A DNA stretch of 64,000 nucleotides from Hamiltosporidium tvaerminnensis (taxonomy: Eukaryota > Microsporidia > Dubosqiidae), in contig CM061248.1 in the NCBI GenBank assembly GCA_022605425.2, positions 992,001 through 1,056,000 on the forward strand, in the 5' to 3' direction. The position numbers were made by a program, and so were the translations under genes. This document shows, piece after piece, positions 47,530 through 58,149 of the stretch. Position 1 is the stretch's first letter, and the number at the start of each line of letters is the position of its first letter. The notes below the pieces were generated by a model that worked only from the letters and a program-made list of their open reading frames with translations, was not told where the DNA came from and did no database searches.

Positions 47530-48145
47530 AAATGTATATCTCAAATTACTTTATTATAAAAATAATTTACGACAACCTAATTTGCTTATTATATTCTAAG
47601 TTAGTATCGAATTTTATCAATTAATGTCTTTTGAATATACTTCGTTGAAATTTAGTATTTTATTTATCTAGAAAGAAATACAATATTTTTATCAAGTACA
47701 AATTATAAAAAATAATCTCTAAATAAAATATTTAGTAATCGATCGGTATTGGAGGTTTATTGTAAGAGTTTACGTGATTTGTTGGCAAACCAACCAAATA
47801 AGTTCATTTTATATTGAAATCCTCCTGTTCTACATATACATTCATTCTGCTATAATGTAGATTTAGTAAAATTTAGATGTGTATAATCTTATCGAATTAC
47901 GTTATAGGTTATTTCAAAAACTATAAAAAGTCAAAAATTGGTTTTTTAAGAGAATATATAAATTGATTTCGATTTAAAATTTATTTAATTAAACATTACA
48001 TGGTTGCGTTGGGCTGAAAACTTAACCAATCCAAAGAAAAATAAAATTTGGCAAACCTGTTTTTTTGGCAAATTTATGATTCATTTTGGATTGTATTTCT
48101 TACATAATGAAGAAGCGAGCTATTGAAAAATATGCATGGCGACAT
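47530..48145 (+). repeat. Left half of segment P (block 2), split by a LINE
   Basis: It continues at 51,949 after the LINE insertion. Joined, the two halves align with 19,720-20,678. The LINE inserted upstream of the small 93-codon-type gene. Confidence 0.7.
48133..48145 (+). repeat. Target-site duplication, LINE 3' side
   Basis: TGCATGGCGACAT here is repeated exactly at 51,949-51,961 on the other side of the LINE. The uninterrupted paralogous locus near 20,190 has one similar copy (TTGCAAGGAGACAT), as expected for a target duplicated on insertion. Confidence 0.85.
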
Positions 48146-48188
48146 TTTTATTTAATAAAATTCTGGGTTAAAATATTTTTTACCATTT

Positions 48189-51100
48189 TTACATGTTTTC
48201 TTCTACCTCTTTGACCACTTTTGTCTCTTCTTCCAAATCCGACTCTTCATTTATGTTATTGGTCGGTTCCTCTGAAGTGGTTTCTCCTTGTAAAATAAAG
48301 GGGGCTTTATATTTTGGTTTAAAATTTTTGGCACCATCTTCCTCTGTTTTCGCTTCTTTTAAAGGGGGTATTGGTTCCTCATGCATCTCTGATCTCATAA
48401 TAACACCCATTGACGCTCTCTCCCAGCTCTCTTCGGCATTTAGTCCTGACTCAAGTCCTCTTCGTCGATCAAAGGAAATTGTTTCGACTGTTTTCTTAAG
48501 TACTATAGACTGAATGTATGCCTCTACATTCATGGGTATTTCTAGTCTTTTAAGATGTGATTTATGGTATTTTGTCACAATACCGTCCCAGGTCATCACA
48601 TAAGGGATTATCTCAACACTACACTTATAAATAAGGCCCAACTCATTGGCAAGCAGGTCATACTTCCTAAGTTTTTCAGTTTCAACTATTTGAAGTGAAT
48701 CTTGGGAAGTGATTCCTACTTCAATGAGTGTTATCTTATTCTTCTTCTTATCTAAAATAAATATGTCCGGTCTGTTATTCCGAATTTTAACATCAGTTTT
48801 AATTCTGGTGTCCACTCTTATCTCTGCATACTCATTATCAAGAATTTCTTGAACTGAGTGGCTCCTTATTCGTTTTGAAGACTTAAACTTATATCTATTT
48901 AGAAGGAGAAGGTGTAGGCATCTAACCACTTCATTATGCCGTCTAGTGTAATCATGGCCTAGCATTTTTTCACATCGAGTTGCTAGATGATCTACAGTCT
49001 TACCAGACTTCCCACAATGTTGACACACACCATCTGCTCCCCAGAATACATTTCTATCCTGGATATAGCAGAACACAGCTTCATTTCGTGGCCTAATATT
49101 TCCTCTCTTTAGCCATCTTGAAGAGTCACTAACACTCACAAGCTCATTTTTCCTTGCATTATATAACTTTGAATGGAGTTTTCGTTTTTCTATTTCGTTA
49201 TATAGTTTTGCAAGTTGAGCTTCTTCTAAACTTTTCTTAGTGACTTCTTCTACCAACCTGTAATTTACTTTTAAGAAGCTTTTTATTAGTGCAAGATGGG
49301 TTTTATTATTATTCTCCACCTTGAGGATTGCTGCTCGTCTAGTTGATATTTCTTTACTTTTTTCCAGACAATCCAAGAGTTGCAGAAGCATATGTTCGCT
49401 TCGCAACTCAACACTAAGTAGGCCTCTTCCAAGTTCTGTTCTAGGAAGATACAACCGCTCTTTATATCCTGGGCGGAGATGTATCTTATTTTTAACCAAC
49501 ACCGCACGCACTGCATCATATAACTTAAAGAAGTCAGCCGGTTCAAGTCGAAGTACTCCTATGTGGTAGTTGATTAACGATATCGCATGTTGATTGATTG
49601 CAGAAAATAAATTTTTTGCATTTAATCTAGTGTGACAAAGTCTTTCAACTCTTGATATAAGTTTGCTCCGTACTTCTTCAAATGAGCTACGTGTTGGAAT
49701 TCCTCTGCTATCTTCTATTATTCTTAAATATTTGTAAAACTAACACTTTCTAGAAGAGTAGCAGTATCTTCACAACACGTACATTTGTGGCTGACTCCTC
49801 TTTGTTAATCTCTAAGCCAATAACCTCTAAAAATTCCTTTGCCTCGCCTGTCATAGCATTTAATGTGGAACTGTCTTTTGCAAGGAGCTTAACATCATCA
49901 ATAAACAAGAGATGATTAGTAGAATGGGATTCTGCATCTGTTTGTACTGTAATTTTGTGTATTTTTCATTAAGCTTTCGGCTTAATGGATCCATACAAAA
50001 AACAAATAACAATAGTGACAAACTATCTCCTTGTAGAATCCCTCTATCAATCTTCTTGCTCATGATTTTTTCAGGCCCTACTGATATATCAATTTTCCAT
50101 TTTGATACAATTACCTTACTAAATTTCAGGATCTAATCAGGTAAATTAAGGTTTTCAATGCATTGAGTTAAATAAGCATGATCTATTGAGTCATAAGCTT
50201 TTTTAACATCAATCCATGTTGCCTTAAGATTATTTCCATACTCTTTATTTAAGGCAATATTCAGTAGAGCCTGCTCTTTCGCTCCCTGCACACCTCTTAC
50301 CGCCCCTAATTGGTTCTCTGCAAGCAACCCTCGCCTTTCCACTTCCAGTTGAACGACTTTCGTTACACACTTTGTCGTTAACTTATAGAGGTTGGACATA
50401 CAAGTGATTGGCCTGTAGTCAGAGCCTCTTCGTGGAATTCCTTTCGGTATCAAATACGTAAGCCCGCAGTAAAACCAATCAGCTTGAGGTGTTCCTTCTA
50501 AACATATAACTTTCACAATATCATAAAGATATTTGTGAAGAGTTGTAAGCTTCTTAATGAAAAAATTGTAAATACCATCAATTCCAGCAGCTTTCCAATT
50601 AGGGAGCCAATTAATGATATTCACAAATTCATCAAGTGAAGGAAACGTGGTCGGATGATTATCTGATACAAATGGAATCAAATAATCATCGTACGTGACT
50701 GTTTCATCATTTTTGTTCCACATTGTAGACCAAAAACTCACAATTTCATCACGGCTAACCACATGCTCGGATTCCACACGCTCAGATAACCCACGATAAA
50801 ATCGACCTCGGAAAAGCTCAAACATACGATTCTCTTTTCGGAATTGCTTCCTACTTTCATGCATCGTAATTTTTTTCTCGTAAACATTCAAAGACTCATT
50901 CTTCTTAACTAAAGCCTCAGAAAGATCAGTTACGCTGCACAAGTTTAAATTAAACTCTCGCATGATTTTCTTAAGGCTCTTCGTTTTCGAAGTAATGAGC
51001 TGTTCTTGCTTACGAGCTTTCTCGAGGAGATCTTTGGAAAGTACTAACTTAGGAATTTTACTTTCTATGTTTTCCTTCCAAGCGGATCTAGGCTTCTCTT

Positions 51101-51361
51101 TACGTGTTGCCTCGTCATAGCATACCTGCGCAGCTTGCATGATATACGCGCCACTGCAGTTATCGTTATCGGCACATAAGATTCAGCATGCTCTCCGATA
51201 CTTCGATTAATAAGGTCCAAAACTTTACTGTCAACCAATTCCCTTGGAAGCTTTCTAGTTCGGACCACCACTTTTCCGATTTCGTTCTCCGTGATTTCTA
51301 TGATTTTACTCAAGAATTTATCTCTCAGGTCTATGTACTCCGTGGTGTCAGTCAGGGACAT
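48189..51361 (-). pseudogene. LINE pol (RT, CCHC knuckle, restriction-like endonuclease), block 2
   Basis: The frames are 98 codons (51,361-51,065), 335 codons (51,140-50,133, with motif A WIDVKKAYDSIDHAYL), a shifted RT palm (50,132-49,700), and 440 codons (49,511-48,189). The last contains the leucine-rich RT thumb, the knuckle CQHCGKSGKTVDHLATRC with the downstream HDYTRRHNEVVRCLH block, and the endonuclease core RPDIFILDKKKNKITLIEVG. Unlike the block 1 and forward copies, the codon after the knuckle is GAA, not a stop. The TAG after NLPD, the KYTK one-base loss and the two upstream frame breaks are shared with block 1, so they predate the duplication. The intact C-terminal frame could in principle still be translated. 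Confidence 0.85.
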
Positions 51362-51948
51362 AGCTCAGTGAGACAAGTGTCGATTCTACGTCGCTCTCTA
51401 TTCTCTTCTTGCCTTTTTTCACTTTCTGCCTCATTTTGTGCGAGTTTTTTTAACACTTCGAGAGTTTCAGTGCAGCCGAATTTCTCATTATAGTACCTGT
51501 GAAGCTCTGTCCAGCCATTTCTTGGCATTCTTTCAAACCTTGTCTGTACTGCAAAAAAAACAATTCGAGGCCATTCCTTCGGGTCGGCTGTTACGGAATC
51601 GAATATCGTCCGCAATGCCATTAGCCTGTTACCTTCCGGAATAGCTAGAGTACAGGGGCTTGTCATGTCGTACGATGGCTCGCACGCAGAGACTTCAACC
51701 GAAGAGGGAACTGGTGCATTAGGCGAAGGTAAGGTGTCAAGCCCACTATTTTGCATTTTACTGCATGTTTGGCTTGGTGGTGGAGGTGTTATTGTTGTGT
51801 AGGAGGAGGAAGGTAGGGGAATCGCCGGTGGGTGTAGCTTACATTTTTGTATCTCACTATCACTCTTTTTCACCTCATCAGCGTCGTTTGCAGCCTTTAT
51901 TTTGGTATTATTCGATATTTCGCTGCTAACATTTTTCTTTCTACCCAT
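51352..51948 (-). pseudogene. LINE N-terminal region (ORF1-like), 198-codon open frame
   Basis: An open frame of 198 codons from the first base of the element. It has a basic start (MGRKKNVSSEISNNTKIKAA), a Pro-rich centre (PPAIPLPSSS; TITPPPPSQT), the conserved RFERMPRNGW - RYYNEKFGC block and a highly charged end (EAESEKRQEENRERRRIDTC). The stop TGA overlaps the next frame's ATG as ATGTCCCTGA. This could be a genuine two-ORF arrangement with termination-reinitiation, or one ancestral frame broken by a frameshift. It is listed as part of a degenerate element, although this segment itself is uninterrupted. Confidence 0.65.
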
Positions 51949-51961
51949 TGCATGGCGACAT
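51949..51961 (+). repeat. Target-site duplication, LINE 5' side
   Basis: Exact second copy of TGCATGGCGACAT directly abutting the LINE 5' end. The equivalent position of block 1 (35,616) lacks it. Confidence 0.85.
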
Positions 51962-52102
51962 ATATTTAATTCGTTTTAAATTATTTAATAAAATAAAAAT
52001 AAAGATATATGAATTTTTAATGTTGAAAGGAAATTTAGAAATCCTCAAAAATATTTTTAATTTCAAATTAAAATTTAAACATATATTTATTTGAAATTTT
52101 GT

Positions 52103-52382
52103 AACTATATATTCTATTCTTGTTTGTTCTTTTACATAGGTTTTGCAGTTTCGATGGACGTAATTCACTTCTGTCGTTTATGGTAAATCTACACGTACAC
52201 AAAACATATTGGATTTAAATTATAACAACAATAACTCAGAAAATAACCTAAATAATTCGCGGTTAAACAAACTAAAGCAAGAAATAGATGTTCCGAGGCT
52301 TATATCTAATATAGAAAAAATTAAAAAGCAAAAAACGACTCCAAAACCCCGTGACTTCAACCATTTCCTTAGATCTGATTAA
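52103..52382 (+). pseudogene. Broken paralogue of the 93-aa small protein
   Basis: The first frame reads NYIFYSCLFFYIGFAVSMDV from 52,103. It aligns with the hydrophobic leader of the gene at 20,344 but lacks an ATG at the corresponding start. A short deletion after MDV shifts the frame; the rest continues (NILDLNYNNNNSENNLNNSR, LISNIEKIKKQKTTPKPRDF, NHFLRSD) to TAA 52,380-52,382. The ~60 bp downstream also resemble those after the 93-codon gene. The LINE of block 2 sits about 150 bp upstream, which may have silenced it. Confidence 0.7.
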
Positions 52383-53639
52383 CTCCTATCCCATTTTCTC
52401 TTGTATAATTAAAAAAGTATATATTGTTTTAAAATTAATTTTTTTTAATCTAAACGTGTTGTTACTTACCAACTTATTTGCTCAATGGCTTAGAGCTGAC
52501 TTAGAGATTGAACCATTTTTTCTACAAATTCTACTTTTTGTGATCAATAGACTGTAATATTTGTTTATTACAAAGGATACTGTGATTTTTATATTTCCTT
52601 ATGCAAGTAATTTTTTTACGAAAATAAAGTCGTCAACGGTCGAAATAACATTTTAAGTTATTTTAAATACTCGAATTTCCGACGTTTTTAAATATAGCAC
52701 ATCTGATATCTGGTTTTTTCGACCTCGTTTAAAAATTTGAAATTTCATAGTATTTTTGAAACCGATATTCCCGCAGGTTCTCAGTCATCTTAATAGGCTA
52801 TTGCTAATTCTACATATAACTAAAGATGGTTTACCATACATTCATCGTCGCTTCGTTACGTTTGGCGAATTTCTATGTCTTACAAGCATGTATTCCTATG
52901 TCTAAGAAAGGCTTAATATATGTCTTGGCTACCATCGTTCAATTGTGACAACCGATTTGCAATTTACAGTAGGTTCATGTATGCAAGTAATACTGGATAA
53001 AGTCTTTACTTTTCCTGTGCAGTTGTAGTTATAATTCTTTTTGAGATACCTAGATACTATCCGATTAGATGGTTTTTAAACAATATTTACGGTGTTTAAG
53101 GTATAGTTAATACCTAGTTAATCACATAAACGTGCTTTTATTCATTTTTTTAAACCAATTTTTTTTCATATGTGCTCTACTTATTTCCTTTCAAGTATCC
53201 CTGAATTTCTCACTATTCTACCGATATTTTGAGGATAGATCAACGATCCTATATTTTTTTTTACAGAGTTTCTTTCATGTTATTTCTAAGATTTAAATAG
53301 ATTTTTAGAGCTTTAATTTAAGACAAACCAAGAATCTCTTTGTATCAAAGCATGGCACTTAACAAACTTCCTGAAACCACCTTTTCTTGCCGAATTTATT
53401 TAAAAACTTATTTAATTAGGCTTTATTATGTTATTTTTCTACGTGGCATACTATATTTGTCACTTTGTTACAATATTCATTTGAAAAGATAAATAAAATA
53501 TGTCAGTTAACTGCAGATTATTTAAAAACTTATGAATATTGCAAAACTTGGATATCATTGCACCCATATTCTTGATCAAATTTTCACAAGACATGAAACA
53601 AATAATAAATTATGTTTATATTTATTTTAGTTAACAAAT
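52383..53639. other. AT-rich stretch, no gene recognised
   Basis: Beyond the ~60 bp of segment-P similarity there is nothing recognisable before the reverse LINE relic begins. Confidence 0.45.
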
Positions 53640-56600
53640 ATTCTATTTTTTTTACAATTTTTTTGATCATTTTTAACACCCTCTACTTTTCTTCAAATTA
53701 TAAAGATTCTTTAAATAGGCTTGTTCTTCCAAAGATGTTATGACATCTAAAATAAAAAATAAAATATTTTTATGTATTTGCTCGTTTATCACGTCTTTTT
53801 TGTTATTCGCTTGCCCTAAGAAGTTTTTTGATAGTTAAAGAATCTAAGATTTAAAAATACAACTTTATGGCTCACTTTAATAGCTCTCTTCGGAATTGTC
53901 TTCTGACTGCTATCCTCTTTATCTATCAAAGAAAACAGTTTCATTCTCTCCTTATAAGCTTTCGACACAATATATGCTTCATAATTCCTAAAATTTTTAG
54001 TCGTCACGCCTACTTCTTTTGGTATTTTTAAAATACATTATTTATGTTATTGAATAGAGGATTACCATAACCTTATATTTATTATGTAATCTAATCTGTT
54101 TTTGAAGCGTCGAATTTGTTCGTTTCTCTGTTAAATCATTTTAATATGTCTCTAGTTCTTATTTCACTCCATGTGGATCATCTATTTTTGCTCTTATCAA
54201 AAATAAATTTCTAAACCCTTTATTGCAACAATCGATATCTGTTTTATCTGTATTTCTCTTTTCTACCTCTAACTCGTTTTCAAAAAGTCATTTAATGGAT
54301 TTAGACCTATTTTTTTACAAGCTTAATCTATATGCAAATACATAGATGCTCGAGATATCTAACCATTCCTTATGCCGTCGAATTTTCTTAAAAATGAAAT
54401 TCTACTACATAATAACTAATCAATAATTTTTTAATAACTATAAAATTATATCATATTTAACTTATCAATGATAGAAAATGGTAAGGAATATAAGAACTCT
54501 AAAAACAATACTACTTTTTTTGAGAAAAAATATTTCTAAACAAATCTTAGTTACTTGTTGCAAATAGATATTTCGAAAATAGAAGTAGTATCTATCAAAG
54601 ATTGGTTTAATTTTGATAGCGGGCGAGACGTTATAACAATCTCATCCTTTTTATCGTTTTGTTGCTAAAAGCGTAATGTTTAATGACTGACTACGATGTT
54701 ACATATATATAAGCTGACCATAATACATATATACTTAAAATATATAGAATACTCTTCTCATGTGGTCTTTAGAATGATTTCTTGACCATATTAGGGAGTA
54801 ATTTACCTAACCTAGCCCTTTTTTTCATAGATAATGTCATTTTCATATTGGTTTTATATTGTTATTTCTTTAATAAGTTAAGTGACTAAGCTTCTTCATC
54901 TCATTCCTCGAATTTTCATTTATAATATTATTTCACCTTTAAGAAGTTTTATATAAGTACAATATCATGTTTGGTATTTCTCTACCACGTAGAATTTCTG
55001 CTTTTTTTATGATGTTTCTTTCTATCTTTGATTATCGGAAAGTAGCTTTGATTATATTTTTACTTTGAACTCTATACTGACTTAAAGTCTTCAATATTTT
55101 CAGCTGGACATTTAGAAGTTCTTTACATAGTTATGATTGATGTATTTTTTTCTTAATTAGCAAGGCACTTTGATTCTTTCAAATTCAAAAATTCGCCTGG
55201 TCGAAGCCATAGTACAGATATACGATGCGTTATAGAAAAGGTTTCCTGGTTCTTGATTGCTTAGAATATATTTCTTGATTTAATTCAATCTTATAAGATT
55301 TCTCTAATCCTTAAACGGTTTGATATTTTATTTTTAAATGAACTGCTTGCTGGGGTACCAATGATATATTTTATGACTACAGGGTAGTTTCAAGCAGTTA
55401 TTATTCAAGATGAGGTGCTTTATTTTATGAGAATGGATCGTTTGGGGCGTAATTCTCTCTGTATGTTTCTAATCCCATATTTTTCTTAGTATTTTACTCT
55501 TCTCAGTCTTTTTTTGATTTTTATTTAATTTTTGCTAGGATCTTGAAATCAATAGTAAATTCGATATAAATAATGAGTGAATTCGTGAAATGTTTCTATT
55601 GTCACCTTTTTGTATTTATCGGTGGGCTTTTGGCTTAAAAAATACATATAAAACACAAAAAAATAAGGTAAATACATATAGCAAAGTACTATTTTCTTTT
55701 ATATGTTCTTTTTCATAATTTTTTACCTTTCTAATCTAATTTTTCAGTTCATTCTTTTTACCAAAAATTGTATCTACTCAGGAAATAACTCTTTCAATGC
55801 ATTCTATTTGATTATTATAAAGTACTGATTCTAATCAGTTTTTCCATAGTCCAATGTTGTCTAAGGATGTTCTCGCTTTCTGTATTAAAGAAATGCAATG
55901 ATGACGTTGTACTTTTCTTCTCACTGCACCCAACTGAGTATCTGATAGAACCCTGGTATTTCACTCTGTTACTTACAACTTTCGTCACAATTTCTCACTT
56001 CGGCTTATACAAGTTTGAAATATATAGGCTAAATGCTCGGAAATTTGCTTTAGTCTAAAGTCGGGTATCAGATAGCTGCTTATAATACTAAGTTTAGACC
56101 CAAAGGGTCTTTCCAAACATAGTACTTGTAGAATTTCATAAAGTATACAGGAAGAATCGCAGCATTTTTGAAATATAATTTTGCAATATTCAGAAATTTT
56201 CTTTGTATAACAGATAAATGATATCCGAAGACCGATCAAATGAATGAAATGGCCTGATTAATACCCGAACAAATGAAACCAAACACTAATCATATGTATA
56301 CAAGTTGTATTTTTCGTTTTACTGCTGATTAAAACTTCGTTACGTTTGACACGAAGCTCGATGTTTCATACCTAGATAACAGGCGAAAAACGCAACTTTA
56401 GCATAACATAACACAAACATAGTTTATCTTTTATGTATCACTCTCTACTCTCATATTTCTCATTTTTTTTCTTAAAGATTTCCATCGTCTTTCTTTTAAA
56501 TAAGAGCAATTAAAGATCACATAAAATGCTTATCTTAAATTATGCTTTCACTTGGTTTTCGTAAACATTTTTTCTTCAGAGCGATAGGTTTTGCTTTTTA

Positions 56601-56790
56601 GGCATTATCGGAGAGATCTTTACAAGATAAATACTCAAAACTTTCCTGATATATTTTAATTTCAAATTATCTAGGTTTTAATAAAGCATCTTCTTGCATG
56701 ATACCAGGCCTTTTTATATACTTCTTGTTTTGCGATTAAAGTCTTCGGAACATAATAGTAACTTTTCCGAGTAATTTGATGAATAAAACG
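53640..56790 (-). mobile_element. Old LINE relic, reverse strand
   Basis: Degraded similarity to the LINE of 31,829-35,615 in the same order. TCTATCAAAGAAAACAGTTT (53,922) matches TCGATCAAAGGAAATTGTTT. CATTCCTTATGCCGTCG (54,363) matches CTTCATTATGCCGTCTG beside the zinc knuckle. CGCCTGGTCGAAGCCATAGT (55,194) matches the GCCGGTTCAAGTCGAAGTAC block. CTTTTGGCTTAAAAAATACA (55,627) corresponds to the SRKLN region. TTCTTGCATGATACCAGGCC (56,690) matches the start of the 335-codon frame. Too decayed to encode protein, and independent of the 12-kb duplication. Confidence 0.75.
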
Positions 56791-57529
56791 CGCTCTTTAA
56801 AAAAGAACACTATTTTTACAATATTTGTTTCTGAGATGAAAAAAACCAAACAAAAGCAAAACATACAAAAACTATCTATAGTAAAGAAAAAACTGATAAA
56901 AAGATTTTTATGCTAAATAAAGCAATCCAAAACATAACGAAATAGCCAACTTTTTTGAATAAGTCGTTCTGCTCTACGGATTAAACACAATTCAATGATG
57001 AATTATAACTTCGCCGTGTTATAGGCGCTCTAAAGACAAATTATTTTTGATTTATTAGGTTGTCAGACTAGCGCAAACTTTCCGAACGTAAGATAAAGAG
57101 TGCATTTACTGGGAAACAAAACAAACAAAATTCTATAAAATTTATTTATTAAGTTAATCTTTTAATAAGAAGATTGCTATCTGAGGATAATTTATTTTAC
57201 TGTTCGAAGAAAGTCCTCATTTGCAGTTATAAACTCAAATCATTATAGAGAAAGCTTTTTAAAAGAAATTTTGAAGCCATGATGCAAAAAACTTTCTCTT
57301 TTTTAATTAATAAAGATATGCGATAAAAAAGGAAATCGAGATAACATTAAATAAATTAAAATTGATTTTTTTGACAGTAATATATATAGTAACAAATAAA
57401 TCGTTGGGTATGAATAGGTGTCCGATTTTAAGTAGTATATCTGAAAATGAAAGCTAGAGGAATGGAACGAGAGCAAATGCTTTTTAATTAACAAGTGAAC
57501 AGAGTATTAGCAAACTTGACTAAAAGCGT
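56791..57529. other. AT-rich stretch between LINE relic and membrane-family member 3
   Basis: No recognisable gene. It may include the vanished 5' end of the membrane-family gene. Confidence 0.4.
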
Positions 57530-57931
57530 ATAAATAACAATGTTGTTACTACCTTTTCTCTTTCCGAACGAACACTAATTCAGCCATCGATCATACCAGA
57601 ATTCGATAATGATAATAGCCTTCGAATTTGAATCTTGAATCATCTAACGGTCATCGAAACAACATTTGCGTTTTTAAAGCTAGAATTTATATATATTTTC
57701 ATGCTTTTGATTATAAATACACTTTTCATATCTTTATCAGTAATGTCAAATAATAATGACATTTTTACAATTGTTTTATCCCTTTACTATATGATAATTC
57801 TATTTATATTTTACAAGTATATGAGAAGAAGTAAAGATTTCAATTATCTAGTGTTTGGTCTATCAATTTTTTTTATACTGATGAATATTTTTATGCTACG
57901 CATTTTTTTAAATATTTTGTTAAAAAATTAA
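57530..57931 (+). pseudogene. Small multi-pass membrane protein family, member 3, broken
   Basis: The hydrophobic C-terminal half (57,635-57,931) aligns with member 2: LEFIYIFMLLIINTLFISLS, IVLSLYYMIILFIFYKYMRR and FGLSIFFILMNIFMLRIFL give the same three membrane segments and spacing. Upstream, the same frame continues through a TGA at 57,629-57,631 into the Asn-rich half (NNNVVTTFSLSERT, FDNDNSLRI), with another stop before about 57,530. No ATG is available for the C-terminal frame (it opens with TTG). It is oriented opposite to member 1 and, like it, precedes an arm of the inverted repeat, with a LINE relic in between. Confidence 0.65.
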
Positions 57932-58149
57932 AATTTCTATTGAGTTGATATATTTCTTTTTATATATTTTATTGTTGCTATTTTTACAAGAGCTGACGAA
58001 TAATGGTTTTTAACTGTTATTATTTTTAGAATTAAAACTGGGAGATCGAAGACAAAAAAACTGTATTGTAATTTTACCCCCATTTTTTTAGATGTTGATT
58101 TTTTCAATAGATGAGCATAAAAAAGATATCAAAGGTGATTTTCCTGTTA

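Larger units (their letters stand above)
39459..51451 (+). repeat. ~12 kb direct segmental duplication, block 2
   Basis: Counterpart of 23,142-35,135. It starts inside the intact LRR gene and ends inside the LINE of 48,146-51,948. Because the LRR gene and the LINE continue intact across both ends here, this block looks like the ancestral arrangement, and block 1 has the broken edges. Confidence 0.9.
48146..51948 (-). mobile_element. LINE, full length, with target-site duplication (block 2)
   Basis: A ~3.8 kb element bounded by a 13-bp target-site duplication. The 5' end is the ATG of its first frame (51,946-51,948), so essentially no 5' untranslated region; the 3' end is AT-rich rather than a pure poly(A). 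It carries the pol domains described for the block 1 copy, with the C-terminal 440 codons intact but several upstream lesions. The domain order RT - CCHC - restriction-like endonuclease is known from the R2, R4/Dong and related LINE clades. I place it in that group without choosing a clade. Confidence 0.92.
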
